A DNA stretch of 64,000 nt from Microcella alkalica (GTDB taxonomy: Bacteria > Actinomycetota > Actinomycetes > Actinomycetales > Microbacteriaceae), in NCBI RefSeq assembly GCF_014595885.1, contig NZ_JABUKC010000002.1, positions 613,917 to 677,916 on the forward strand, in the 5' to 3' direction. Shown one piece after another: positions 35,724 through 45,308 of this stretch. Within the stretch, counting starts at the first letter, position 1. Every line of letters begins with the position of its first letter. The notes below the pieces were generated by a model that was not told the origin of the DNA, searched no databases, and saw nothing but the letters and a program-made list of their open reading frames with translations. The position numbers and the translations under genes are program-made.

Positions 35724-36611
35724 GTGGCCCGAGACCGAGCATCCGCCCCGCGACAGCGCGATCGGCGCGATCGCCGCGATCGGCGCGTCGAGCGGCAGGG
35801 CCGCAGTCGACCCGGTGTGGTCGCCGAGCTGCTCGGCGGCGCACGCCTTCTGTGGCGAGGCTTCGGGCTCTGGCGCACGAGGCCCGGCGTCATGGCGCTC
35901 GGCATGGTTCCCGCGGCGATCGTGCTCGCGGTCGTGGTGCTCGCGGTCAGCCTGCTGGCGGCCAACCTGTCGGGCATCGCCGCGTGGCTCACCCCCTTCG
36001 CCGACGCGTGGGGCGAGGCCGAGCGCGAGTTCGTGCGCGGCGCCGCCGGCGCCATCGTCGTCGTCGGCGTGCTCGTACTCGCCTTCTACACGTTCACCAC
36101 CCTCACGCTCATCGTCGGCGACCCCTTCTACGAGCGCATCTGGCGCCGCGCCGAGACCGACCTCGGTGACTTCGAGCCCGCCCCGGTCGGCTTCTGGCGC
36201 TCGGTCGGCGAGAGCGTGCTGCTCGTTCTGCGCGCGGTCGGCTACGGCCTCCTGACGTTCGCGGCCGGGCTCGTGCCCGTCGTGGGCTCGGTGCTCGGCC
36301 CGGTGACCGGGGCGCTGCTGGGCGGCCACCTGCTCGCGCGCGAGCTGACGCAGCGGCCGTTCCAGGCGAGGGGGCTGCGAGGGGATGCTCGGCGCCGCCT
36401 GCTGCGCGGCTCGCGCGCCCGCGAGCTCGGGTTCGGCGTCATGACGCAGCTGTGCTTCCTCGTGCCGGGCGGTGCGATCGTCGTCATGCCCGCCGCCGTC
36501 GTCGGCTCGACGCTCCTCGCGCGCGAGCTGCTGGGCCGCGCGGCGGCGCGCGACGCCGCGACGATGACGACTCAGCCGGAGGGCGGTGCCGCCTCGGGCG
36601 CGAGCCCGTGA
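35724..36611 (+). CDS. EI24/CysZ-like membrane protein
   Basis: A 295-residue protein. A basic, Arg-Asp-repeated N-terminus (DRRDRRDRR) of about 30 residues is followed by an EI24-type membrane domain with four to six helices (for example MVPAAIVLAVVVLAVSLLAA and a stretch ending VGDPFYERIWRR, typical of the family). CysZ relatives carry sulfate, but many actinobacterial EI24 proteins have no known role. No cysteine-synthesis genes are nearby. The last 40 bases overlap the end of the opposing NarL-type regulator gene. Confidence 0.82.
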   Translation: MARDRASAPRQRDRRDRRDRRVERQGRSRPGVVAELLGGARLLWRGFGLWRTRPGVMALGMVPAAIVLAVVVLAVSLLAANLSGIAAWLTPFADAWGEAEREFVRGAAGAIVVVGVLVLAFYTFTTLTLIVGDPFYERIWRRAETDLGDFEPAPVGFWRSVGESVLLVLRAVGYGLLTFAAGLVPVVGSVLGPVTGALLGGHLLARELTQRPFQARGLRGDARRRLLRGSRARELGFGVMTQLCFLVPGGAIVVMPAAVVGSTLLARELLGRAAARDAATMTTQPEGGAASGASP

Positions 36612-37254
36612 CGGTGGGCGACGATGACGAGCTGCACGCGGTCGCGCAGCTCGAGCTTCGCGAGCACCGAGCTCAGGTGGGTCTTCACCGTCGACTCGCT
36701 CAGGTGCAGTCGCGCCCCGATCTCGGCGTTCGTGAGCCCGCTCGCGGCGAGGTCGAAGACGCCGCGCTCGCGCTCGGTGAGCGCATCGAACCCCGCCGGC
36801 GGCGGCGGCAGCAGCGGCGCGCTGGGCTGCAGCAGCGACGCCAGGTCGCCGGTCGAGGCGACGGCGCCGCCGCCGTGCACGCTGCGGATCGCGGCGATGA
36901 GCAGCTCGGGGCTCGCATCCTTGAGCAGGAAGCCGCTCGCGCCGTAGCGGATGGCGGCCCGCGCGCTCTCGTCCAGCGAGAAGGTGGTGAGCACGATGAC
37001 GCGCAGCGGCGAGCGTCGCGCCGCCGCCCGGCCGGGGCTCAGCAGTCGACGGGTGGCCTCGACGCCGTCCATCTCCGGCATCCGCAGGTCCATGAGCACG
37101 ACGTCGGCCTCGGTGCCGTCGAGCAGGGCGAGCGCCTCGGCGCCCGTGCCCGCCTGGCCGACGACGGTCAGGTCGGGCTGCGCGTCGACGGCTGCGGCGA
37201 CCCCGCTGCGGAAGAGCGGCTGGTCGTCGACGAGCGCGACGCGGATCGTCTCGG

Positions 37255-37258
<4 letters not shown>
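36572..37258 (-). CDS. NarL/FixJ-family response regulator
   Basis: A 228-residue regulator. The receiver domain (VALVDDQPLFRSGVAAAV, phospho-Asp in VVLMDLRMPEMDG, Thr in VIVLTTFSLD, Lys in FLLKDASPE) is joined by a proline-rich linker to a LuxR-type helix-turn-helix (LTERERGVFDLAASGLTNAE then HLSESTVKTHLSSVLAKLEL). GTG at 37258 overlaps the stop of the kinase gene by four bases, so they form a two-component pair. The divergent ABC exporter is the probable target. The 3' end overlaps the EI24 gene. Confidence 0.92.
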
Positions 37259-38535
<1,277 letters not shown>

Positions 38536-38708
38536 GTCACCAGTCTGCCCGCGACCGGCGCGCCGGGCATCCGCCGCTCGGTCGATCGGATGGTCCGTCC
38601 GTACCGGTCGTCACGGCACCGAGGGGCCGAGCATGCCCGCCGAACGTCGCGCACGCCAGCACCGACCGACCGACGCGCCGGCGCGTCGTCGCTACCTAGC
38701 GTGAGGGC
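38536..38708. promoter_or_regulatory. Divergent control region, kinase/ABC exporter
   Basis: This 173-base gap holds the kinase -10 (CAGACT), the exporter -10 TAGCGT at 38697-38702 with ATG six bases on, a copy of CGGGCATCC (38564-38572), and an ACCGACCGACCGAC run near 38661. It is the natural binding place for the paired NarL-type regulator, but no clear operator could be defined. Confidence 0.4.
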
Positions 38709-39479
38709 ATGACCACCTCCTCCCCCGCCTCCCCGTTCGCCGGCGCCGTCGTCGCCCGCACCCGCGCGCTGCGCCGCGAGTTCGGCACCGACGGCGCGCG
38801 CGTGGCCGCCGTCGACGGCGTCACCGTCGCGTTCGAGCGCGGGCGCCTGACCGCGATCGTCGGCCCGAGCGGCTCCGGCAAGTCGACGCTCATGCACCTG
38901 CTCGCCGGCCTCGACCACCCCACCTCGGGCGACGTCGAGCTCGACGGGCACGCGCTCGGCGAGCTCGACGAGCGCGCCCTCGCGGCCCTGCGGCACGAGC
39001 GCATGGGCTTCGTCTTCCAGTCGTTCAACCTCATGCCCGCGCTCACCGCGCTGCAGAACATCCGTCTGCCCGAGCAGCTCGGCGCGCGACCCCGACCGCA
39101 CGACCGCGAATGGGAGGCGTCGCTCATCGACCGCCTGGGTCTCGCCGGGATGCTCGGGCGGCGCCCCGCCGAGCTCTCCGGCGGGCAGCAGCAGCGCGTC
39201 GCGATCGCCCGCGCCCTCGCGCACCGGCCCGCGGTCGTGTTCGCCGACGAGCCGACCGGCAACCTCGACATCACGACCGGGCGCGACGTGCTGCAGCTGC
39301 TCGCCGAGCTCGTGCGCGGCAGCGACTGCGGCGTCGTCATGGTCACGCACGACCCGACGGCGGCGAGCTACGCCGACCGGGTGCTGTCGATGCGCGACGG
39401 CCGCGTCGTGCGCGAGAGCGAGCGCTCGTCGGCGGCCGACATCGCCGCCGCGATGCTCGAGGACGCGGTCGCCCGATGA
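38709..39479 (+). CDS. ABC transporter ATPase, MacB/LolD type
   Basis: A 256-residue ATPase: Walker A IVGPSGSGKSTLMHLLAGL, Q-loop FVFQSFNLMPALTALQNIRL, signature LSGGQQQRVAIARALAHRP, Walker B VVFADEPTGNLD and switch His in MVTHDPT. These features place it with the MacB/LolD/FtsE class that drives FtsX-like permeases to extrude peptides, antibiotics or lipids rather than import. The permease gene follows with a four-base overlap, and a two-component system is divergent, the standard arrangement for envelope-stress or antimicrobial-peptide exporters. Confidence 0.93.
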   Translation: MTTSSPASPFAGAVVARTRALRREFGTDGARVAAVDGVTVAFERGRLTAIVGPSGSGKSTLMHLLAGLDHPTSGDVELDGHALGELDERALAALRHERMGFVFQSFNLMPALTALQNIRLPEQLGARPRPHDREWEASLIDRLGLAGMLGRRPAELSGGQQQRVAIARALAHRPAVVFADEPTGNLDITTGRDVLQLLAELVRGSDCGVVMVTHDPTAASYADRVLSMRDGRVVRESERSSAADIAAAMLEDAVAR

Positions 39480-40864
39480 GCGCCCGCACCGGCACCCTCG
39501 CCGCGCTCGCCGTCATCGCGCTCTCGGCGGCCTACATCGTGCTGCTCACCTCACTGACCTCGCTGCTGCGGGCGGGCCTCGCGCGCACCCCGTTCGGGCA
39601 GGGTGAGACGCCCGAGCTCGTGCTGGGCATCCTCGCGGTGTCGTTCACGATCGTCGCGCTCGTCGTGTCGACGGTCGTCGTCACGAACGCGTTCGCGCTC
39701 GTCACGGCCACGCGCATCCGCGAGATCGCGCTCCGTCGCCTGCTCGGGGCGTCGGCACGTCGCGAGCGCCGACGGATCGCCGCGCAGGGCGCCCGCCTCG
39801 GCCTGCTCGGCACAGCGGTCGGCATCGCCGTCGGGGCGGGCATCGCCCTCGCGGTGTTCGCCGCGAACGCGGGCGACGGCGGCATGCTCGACGGCGCGAG
39901 CGCGGCCGACCTCGTCGACCCCGGCGCGATCGTGCCCCTCGTCGCGCTCATCGCGAGCACCGCCCTCGCCGCGTGGCGCGGCTCCGCCGCCGTGCTCGAC
40001 GCCTCGCCCGTGCAGGCGCTCGGCCTCGCCACCGCCCAGGAGACCGGGGGGCTCGAGAGCACGCGGCTGCGCCCGGCCGCGGCGGCGCTGCTGCTCACGG
40101 GCCTCGTGCTGCTCGTCGTCGCCGCGATCGGCGGCATGCTCACCCCGCTCGCCGTGCTCGTGGGGCTCGCCGGCGGCACCGTGCTCGCGGTGGGCATCCT
40201 CACCGGTTCGAACGCGCTGCTGCCCCGAGTCACCGCGCTCATCGCGCGGGCGCTGCCGCGCACTGGGCCCGCAGCAGCGGCCGCGCACGCCCTGCGGGAG
40301 CACCCCGCCCGCACCAGCCGGGCCGCGCTCGGCGTCGTCATCAGCGTCGCGATCGTCACGATGTTCGTCGTCGCCACGGCGAGCGTCGCGACCTCGCAGG
40401 CGATCGAGTACGAAGGCTCCACCGACGCGGTCGTCGTCACCGAGATCATGCTCGTCGTGCTCGCCGTCGTCGGCGCGCTCACGGGCGTCATCGCCGTCAT
40501 CTCCGCGATCGGGCTGTCGACGACGGTCGCCCTGTCGACGCGGCTGCGGGCGCGCGAGATCGCGACCACGCGCATCCTGGGGCAGAACCGGGGGGATGCC
40601 GCGCGCGCGATCCTCATCGAGGGGGCCGTGACGAGCGCGGCGGCCACGCTCAGCGGCCTCGCCGTCGGCTCAGTGCTCGGCTGGGTCGGCGCGCAGAGCG
40701 TGCTCGGGTCGACGCTGCAGTCGCAGCTCGTGACGCCCGTCGTGCCCGTGCTGCTCGTCGGCGTCATCGCCGCCGTCGCGCTCGTGCTCACGGCGCTCTC
40801 CACGATCGCGCCGATGCGCTTCGTGCTCGCCGACTCGCCCATGCGGGCGTTCGCGCGCGCCTGA
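39476..40864 (+). CDS. FtsX-like ABC permease
   Basis: A 462-residue membrane protein with two half-repeats of an FtsX-like permease. The first half has segments near residues 9-30, 50-75, 95-125 and 145-165, including TRIREIALRRLLGASARRE; the second has LRAREIATTRILGQNRGDAA and membrane segments near 280-300, 325-350 and 400-440. The conserved REIAxxRxLG box occurs in both halves. ATG at 39476 overlaps the ATPase stop (ATGA). There is no large extracellular domain between helices, unlike MacB, so substrate choice is unclear. Confidence 0.88.
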   Translation: MSARTGTLAALAVIALSAAYIVLLTSLTSLLRAGLARTPFGQGETPELVLGILAVSFTIVALVVSTVVVTNAFALVTATRIREIALRRLLGASARRERRRIAAQGARLGLLGTAVGIAVGAGIALAVFAANAGDGGMLDGASAADLVDPGAIVPLVALIASTALAAWRGSAAVLDASPVQALGLATAQETGGLESTRLRPAAAALLLTGLVLLVVAAIGGMLTPLAVLVGLAGGTVLAVGILTGSNALLPRVTALIARALPRTGPAAAAAHALREHPARTSRAALGVVISVAIVTMFVVATASVATSQAIEYEGSTDAVVVTEIMLVVLAVVGALTGVIAVISAIGLSTTVALSTRLRAREIATTRILGQNRGDAARAILIEGAVTSAAATLSGLAVGSVLGWVGAQSVLGSTLQSQLVTPVVPVLLVGVIAAVALVLTALSTIAPMRFVLADSPMRAFARA

Positions 40865-40890
40865 GGCCGAGCGGCGCGGCCGGAGACGCG

Positions 40891-40926
40891 GAACGGCCGG
40901 GGCGGAGCATCCGCACCCGGCCGTTC
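40891..40926. terminator. Shared terminator between permease and aldehyde dehydrogenase
   Basis: GAACGGCCGGG (40891-40901) pairs with CCCGGCCGTTC (40916-40926), and the loop itself folds (GCGGA with TCCGC). It lies between convergent genes and should work in both directions. Confidence 0.8.
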
Positions 40927-40942
40927 TGCGCGCGTCGCCGGA

Positions 40943-42313
40943 CTAGGCGATGCGGATCATCTTCTTGTTGACGAACTCGTCGATGCCGAGCGTGCCGAGC
41001 TCGCGGCCGGAGCCCGAGTTCTTGATGCCGCCGAAGGGCAGCTCGGGGCTGTCGGCGAGCACGCAGTTGACGTACACCATGCCGGCGTCGATCTGGTCGG
41101 CGACGCGCGCCGCCTGCTCGGAGTCGGTCGTGAACAGGTAGGAGCCGAGGCCGAACGGGGTGTCGTTGGCGAGCTGGATCGCCTCGGCCTCGTCGGCCAC
41201 CTTGAACACCTGCGCGACGGGGCCGAAGAACTCCTCGTAGAAGGCGGGGTTGCCGGGCTTGACGTTCGCGAGCACCGTCGCCGAGAAGAACGTGCCCTCG
41301 CGCGTGCCGCCCACGAGCACCTGGGCGCCGCCGTCGACGGCCTTCTTCACCTGGCCCTCGAGCGTCTCAGCAGCCTGCGCCGACGACAGCACGCCGTAGG
41401 CGGCCTCGCCCGCCATCGGGTCGCCCGGGCCGACCTCGCCCATCTTGGCGACGAACTTCTCGAGGAAGGCGTCGTAGAGCTCGTCGACGACGATGAAGCG
41501 CTTGGCGCCGTTGCACGACTGGCCGCTGTTGTCGACGCGCGCGTTGACGGCCATCTCGACCGTCGCATCCAGGTCGTCGGTCGACAGCAGGATGAAGGGG
41601 TCGCTTCCGCCGAGCTCGAGCACGACCTTCTTCAGGTGACGGCCGGCCTGCTCGGCGACGGCCGCGCCGGCGCGCTCCGAGCCGGTGAGCGAGACGCCCG
41701 CGACGCGGGGGTCGGCGATGATCGTCGAGATCTGGTCGTTCGTCGCGTAGACGTTGACGTAGGTGCCCTCGGGGAAGCCGGCGTCGAGGAAGATGCGCTG
41801 GATCGCCTCCGCCGACGCGGGGCACTGCGCCGCGTGCTTGAGGATGATCGTGTTGCCCAGCACGAGGTTCGGGCCGGCGAAGCGGGCCACCTGGTAGTAC
41901 GGGAAGTTCCACGGCATGATGCCCAGCAGCACGCCGAGCGGGCCCTTGCGGATGAACGCCGAGCCCTCGCTGCCCTCGGCCAGGTCGACCGGCTCGTCGG
42001 CGAGCAGGGCGGGGCCGTTGTCGGCGTAGTACTGGTAGATGTCGGCCGAGAAGTCGACCTCGCCGAGGGCGTCGCCGATGGGCTTGCCCATCTCGCGCAC
42101 GATGATCTCGGCGAGCTCCTGGCGGCGCTCGCGGTGCAGCTCGGCCACGCGGGTGATGAGGGCGGCGCGCTCCTCGCGCGTCGTGGAGCGAGCCCAGCCG
42201 CGCGCGGCGGCGTGGGCGGCGTCGATCGCGGCCGAGATCTCGGCGTCGGTCGCGGTCGCGTACTCCTTGACCTTCTCACCCGTCGCCGGGTTGATCACTG
42301 CGTACTTGCTCAT
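40943..42313 (-). CDS. gabD: NAD(P)-dependent succinate/glutarate semialdehyde dehydrogenase
   Basis: A 456-residue aldehyde dehydrogenase. Motifs are MPWNFPYYQVARFAGPNLVL, GVSLTGSERAG (cofactor), the general-base Glu in LELGGSDPFILL and the nucleophilic Cys in NSGQSCNGAKRF. Overall it matches GabD-type succinate-semialdehyde dehydrogenases, which often also accept glutarate semialdehyde. ATG at 42313 follows AAGGAG at good spacing. The next genes, a CaiB-type CoA-transferase and a glutaryl-CoA dehydrogenase, favour a role in glutarate formation, but this remains inference. Confidence 0.88.
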   Translation of the reverse strand: MSKYAVINPATGEKVKEYATATDAEISAAIDAAHAAARGWARSTTREERAALITRVAELHRERRQELAEIIVREMGKPIGDALGEVDFSADIYQYYADNGPALLADEPVDLAEGSEGSAFIRKGPLGVLLGIMPWNFPYYQVARFAGPNLVLGNTIILKHAAQCPASAEAIQRIFLDAGFPEGTYVNVYATNDQISTIIADPRVAGVSLTGSERAGAAVAEQAGRHLKKVVLELGGSDPFILLSTDDLDATVEMAVNARVDNSGQSCNGAKRFIVVDELYDAFLEKFVAKMGEVGPGDPMAGEAAYGVLSSAQAAETLEGQVKKAVDGGAQVLVGGTREGTFFSATVLANVKPGNPAFYEEFFGPVAQVFKVADEAEAIQLANDTPFGLGSYLFTTDSEQAARVADQIDAGMVYVNCVLADSPELPFGGIKNSGSGRELGTLGIDEFVNKKMIRIA

Positions 42314-42430
42314 GAGGCTCCTTGAGGGATCACGGTGCACGCATCGATTCCGGGTGAGGTCGGCAGCGGTGCACACCTGCCCCCAGCCTAGAAGGGGCGA
42401 GCGTGCGTGCGGCACTCCCCCTCGGCGGAT

Positions 42431-43612
42431 TCATGGGCTCGGATCGCCGCCGTGTACAGCATCGCCGTCGCCGAGCAGCCACGCGCGGATCGTCGCCCCG
42501 TGCTCGTCGAGCGCCGGCGGGGCGCCGGGCACGACGGGCGCGAACCCGGAGTACCGCACCGGATGCGCCAGCTGATCCGGATGCCCGGCTCCCACCGCCA
42601 CGGTCGGCTCGAGCCCCAGGCGTCTCGCGAGCGCGAGCGCCTCGCCCACGCCGTTGACCGTGCCGGCCGGCACCCCGGCCGCGAGCAGGAGCGCCGCCCA
42701 GTCGGCGGCGTCGCGGGTGCTCAGCCGCGCTTCCAGCGCCGCCTGCAGCTCGTCACGGTGCTCGACCCTCGCCGCGTTGGTCGTGAAGCGCGCGTCGAGG
42801 GCGAGACCCGGCTCGCCGAGCGCCCGGCAGAGGGCCGCGAACTGGGCGTCGTTGCCGACGGCGAGGGCGAGCATCCCGTCACGGCAGCGCAGCGTCTCGT
42901 AGGGGGCGATCGAGGGGTGACGGTTGCCGAGCGCGCGCGGATCGACCCCCGTCGCGAGGTAGCCGCTGCCCTGGTTGGCGAGCGAGGCGATCGCGCTGCC
43001 CAGCAGCGACACCTCGACGTGCTGGCCGCGGCCGTCGGCTCCGCCGCGCTCGCGCTGCAGCAGCGCCGCGAGCACGCCCATGACTGCGTGGTTCGCGGCG
43101 AGCAGGTCGACCACCGCGACGCCCACCTTGCGAGGCTCACCGCCGGCGTCGCCCGTGATGCTCATGAGCCCGCCGACCGCCTGCACGAGGAAGTCGTAGC
43201 CGGGCAGGCCCGCGCCCTCGCCGCTCGAGCCGAAACCCGTGATCGAGCAGTAGACGGCGCGCGGATTGCGCGCCAGCACGCTCTCGGCGTCGAGGCCGAA
43301 GCGCGACAGAGCCCCCGTGCGGTAGTTCTCGAGCACGACGTCGGCGCGGTCGACGAGCGCGCGCGCGACCTCGAGGTCGGCGTCGTCGGCGAAGTCGAGC
43401 GCGATCGACTGCTTCGAGCGGTTCGCGGCCTCGAAGTACGAGCTCGACGACCCCGCCCACGGCGGGCCCCAGCCGCGCGTCTCGTCGCCGACGCCGGGGC
43501 GCTCGACCTTGACCACGCGCGCGCCCAGGTCGGCGAGCATGACGGCGGCGGTCGGGCCGGCGAGCACGCGGCTGAGGTCGGCGACGAGCATCCCGTCGAG
43601 GGGGCGGATCAT
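42431..43612 (-). CDS. CaiB/BaiF family III CoA-transferase
   Basis: A 393-residue CoA-transferase. Typical pieces are PLDGMLVADLSRVLAGPTAA, LGARVVKVERPGVGDETRGW, NRSKQSIALD, and the catalytic Asp in LPGYDFLVQAVGGLMSITGD. This family swaps CoA between acids through an aspartyl-CoA anhydride. Its nearest neighbour, divergent across 68 bases, is a glutaryl-CoA dehydrogenase, as expected of a succinyl-CoA:glutarate CoA-transferase of the SUGCT type. TACAGT lies six bases before ATG 43612, making the upstream ATG at 43627 less likely. Confidence 0.87.
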   Translation of the reverse strand: MIRPLDGMLVADLSRVLAGPTAAVMLADLGARVVKVERPGVGDETRGWGPPWAGSSSSYFEAANRSKQSIALDFADDADLEVARALVDRADVVLENYRTGALSRFGLDAESVLARNPRAVYCSITGFGSSGEGAGLPGYDFLVQAVGGLMSITGDAGGEPRKVGVAVVDLLAANHAVMGVLAALLQRERGGADGRGQHVEVSLLGSAIASLANQGSGYLATGVDPRALGNRHPSIAPYETLRCRDGMLALAVGNDAQFAALCRALGEPGLALDARFTTNAARVEHRDELQAALEARLSTRDAADWAALLLAAGVPAGTVNGVGEALALARRLGLEPTVAVGAGHPDQLAHPVRYSGFAPVVPGAPPALDEHGATIRAWLLGDGDAVHGGDPSP

Positions 43613-43680
43613 GAGGCAACTGTACAAGTGGACAAAACGCGCGTGGCAGGGCCACGATGAGGATGACCGGAAGGATCGCC

Positions 43681-44844
43681 ATGACCGACTCGCCCCTCGA
43701 CCTCATCGGCTTCGACGCCCTGCTCAGCGAGGAGGAGCGCGCGACGCGCGACCGGGTGCGGGCCTTCGTCGACGCCGAGCTGCGGCCCGGCATCGCCGAC
43801 TGGTACGAGCGGGGCGTGTTCCCGACCGAGGTCATCCGGCCCATGGCCGAGCTCGGACTGCTCGGCATGCACCTCGAGGGCTACGGCTGCGCCGGACGCT
43901 CGGCCGTCGAGTACGGGCTCGCCGCGGCCGAGCTCGAGGCCGCCGACTCGGGCCTCCGCACCTTCGTGTCGGTGCAGGGCTCGCTCGCGATGACGGCGAT
44001 CCACACCTTCGGGTCGGAGGAGCAGAAGCAGGAATGGCTGCCGCGCATGGCGCGCGGTGAGGCGATCGGATGCTTCGGCCTCACCGAGCCCGACGCCGGC
44101 AGCGACCCCGCCTCGATGCGCACGGTCGCGCGCCGCGACGGCGACGACTGGGTCATCACGGGCAGCAAGCGCTGGATCGGCCTCGCGTCGATCGCCGACG
44201 TCGCCGTCATCTGGGCGAACACCGAGGCGGGCATCCGCGGATTTCTCGTGCCGACCTCGTCGGCCGGGTTCACGGCGACGCCGATCGGGCAGAAGCTGTC
44301 GATGCGCGCGTCGATCCAGTGCGACATCGAGCTCGACGAGGTGCGCGTGCCCGCCTCAGCCCAGCTGCCCGGCGCGGAGGGGCTGCGCGGGCCGTTCACG
44401 TGCCTCAACCAGGCGCGCTACGGCATCGTCTGGGGCGTCATGGGCGCCGCCCTCGACAGCTACCGTGCCGCGCTCGCCTACGTGCAGGAGCGGCAGGTGT
44501 TCGGCAAGCCGGTCGCCGCGTACCAGCTCACCCAGCAGAAGCTCGTCGACATGGCGCTCGAGATCGACAAGGGATTCCTGCTCGCCCTGCAGCTCGGCCG
44601 CCTCAAGGACGCCCGCCAGATGCAGCCGCATCAGATCTCGGTCGGCAAGCTCAACAACGCGCGCGTCGCGATCGGCATCGCCCGCGAGGCCCGCGCGATG
44701 CTCGGCGGCAACGGCATCACGCTCGAGCACTCGCCGCTGCGGCACGCCAACAACCTCGAGTCGGTGCGCACCTACGAGGGCACCGATGAGGTGCACACGC
44801 TCATCCTCGGCAACGCGATCACGGGGATCCCGGCGTTCCGGTAG
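43681..44844 (+). CDS. gcdH: Glutaryl-CoA dehydrogenase
   Basis: A 387-residue acyl-CoA dehydrogenase that follows the human and bacterial GCDH pattern closely: RTFVSVQGSLAMTAIHTFGS, GCFGLTEPDAGSDPASM (FAD site), GIRGFLVPTSSAGF, GPFTCLNQARYGIVWGVMGA, ARAMLGGNGITLEHSPLRHA, and the catalytic base Glu in VRTYEGTDEVHTLILGNAIT. GCDH oxidises and decarboxylates glutaryl-CoA to crotonyl-CoA in lysine, hydroxylysine and tryptophan breakdown. ATG at 43681 follows GGAAGG; an ATG at 43657 would add eight residues. It is divergent from the CoA-transferase. Confidence 0.93.
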   Translation: MTDSPLDLIGFDALLSEEERATRDRVRAFVDAELRPGIADWYERGVFPTEVIRPMAELGLLGMHLEGYGCAGRSAVEYGLAAAELEAADSGLRTFVSVQGSLAMTAIHTFGSEEQKQEWLPRMARGEAIGCFGLTEPDAGSDPASMRTVARRDGDDWVITGSKRWIGLASIADVAVIWANTEAGIRGFLVPTSSAGFTATPIGQKLSMRASIQCDIELDEVRVPASAQLPGAEGLRGPFTCLNQARYGIVWGVMGAALDSYRAALAYVQERQVFGKPVAAYQLTQQKLVDMALEIDKGFLLALQLGRLKDARQMQPHQISVGKLNNARVAIGIAREARAMLGGNGITLEHSPLRHANNLESVRTYEGTDEVHTLILGNAITGIPAFR

Positions 44845-45308
44845 GCCGGGCGCGGCCGCGGCCGGTCCTCGTGGGCCGGCGCGGCGGCCGGGGCAGCGGC
44901 CGGGGCTGCGACTCGTGGGCCGGCGCCGCGAGTCTCGCCGGCCGGTCAGGTCAGGAGGCGGCGCGTCGCGCAGATGGTGTCGGTTCGCACCGGCACCTGT
45001 TGCGCGACGTGGCTCCGCGTCGACGTGCGGCCGACTCGCTTCGGTCGTCGAGCGCTGCGGCCCGACGTGGCGCAGGTTCGGTGCGGTGGCGCGGGCTTGA
45101 TACAGCGCCATGACACCAGACCCGCGCCACCTTCGCCGCACGCCCGCGTTCCGCGAGCCCGCGCGCGCCGTGCCGGCGCGGCGTCCCCGGCGCGCGGCAG
45201 GCGCGGCGCGGCACCCGCGACGCGGCGCGGCCGGCGCGCGCCGTGAGCCGCGCACGGCGCGCAGCGCACGGCGCGTAGGGCGGCCCCGGATGCCCGACCT
45301 GCGCCGCG
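44845..45308. other. 464-base stretch without a convincing gene
   Basis: Very GC-rich with several short open frames on both strands but none with recognisable protein features. It contains a repeated TCGTGGGCCGGCG (near 44868 and 44910) and an 11-base inverted repeat listed separately. It lies between convergent gcdH and gap genes and may include their terminators or a decayed gene. Confidence 0.5.
45085..45131. repeat. 11-base inverted repeat in the gcdH-gap gap
   Basis: GGTGGCGCGGG (45085-45095) and CCCGCGCCACC (45121-45131) are perfect complements around 25 bases. It could be a terminator hairpin or the end of a small element. Confidence 0.5.

Noticed and set aside
38655..38690. ACCGACCGACCGAC tandem run as a repeat array
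   Set aside because: Too short (about three units) to be more than chance in this composition.
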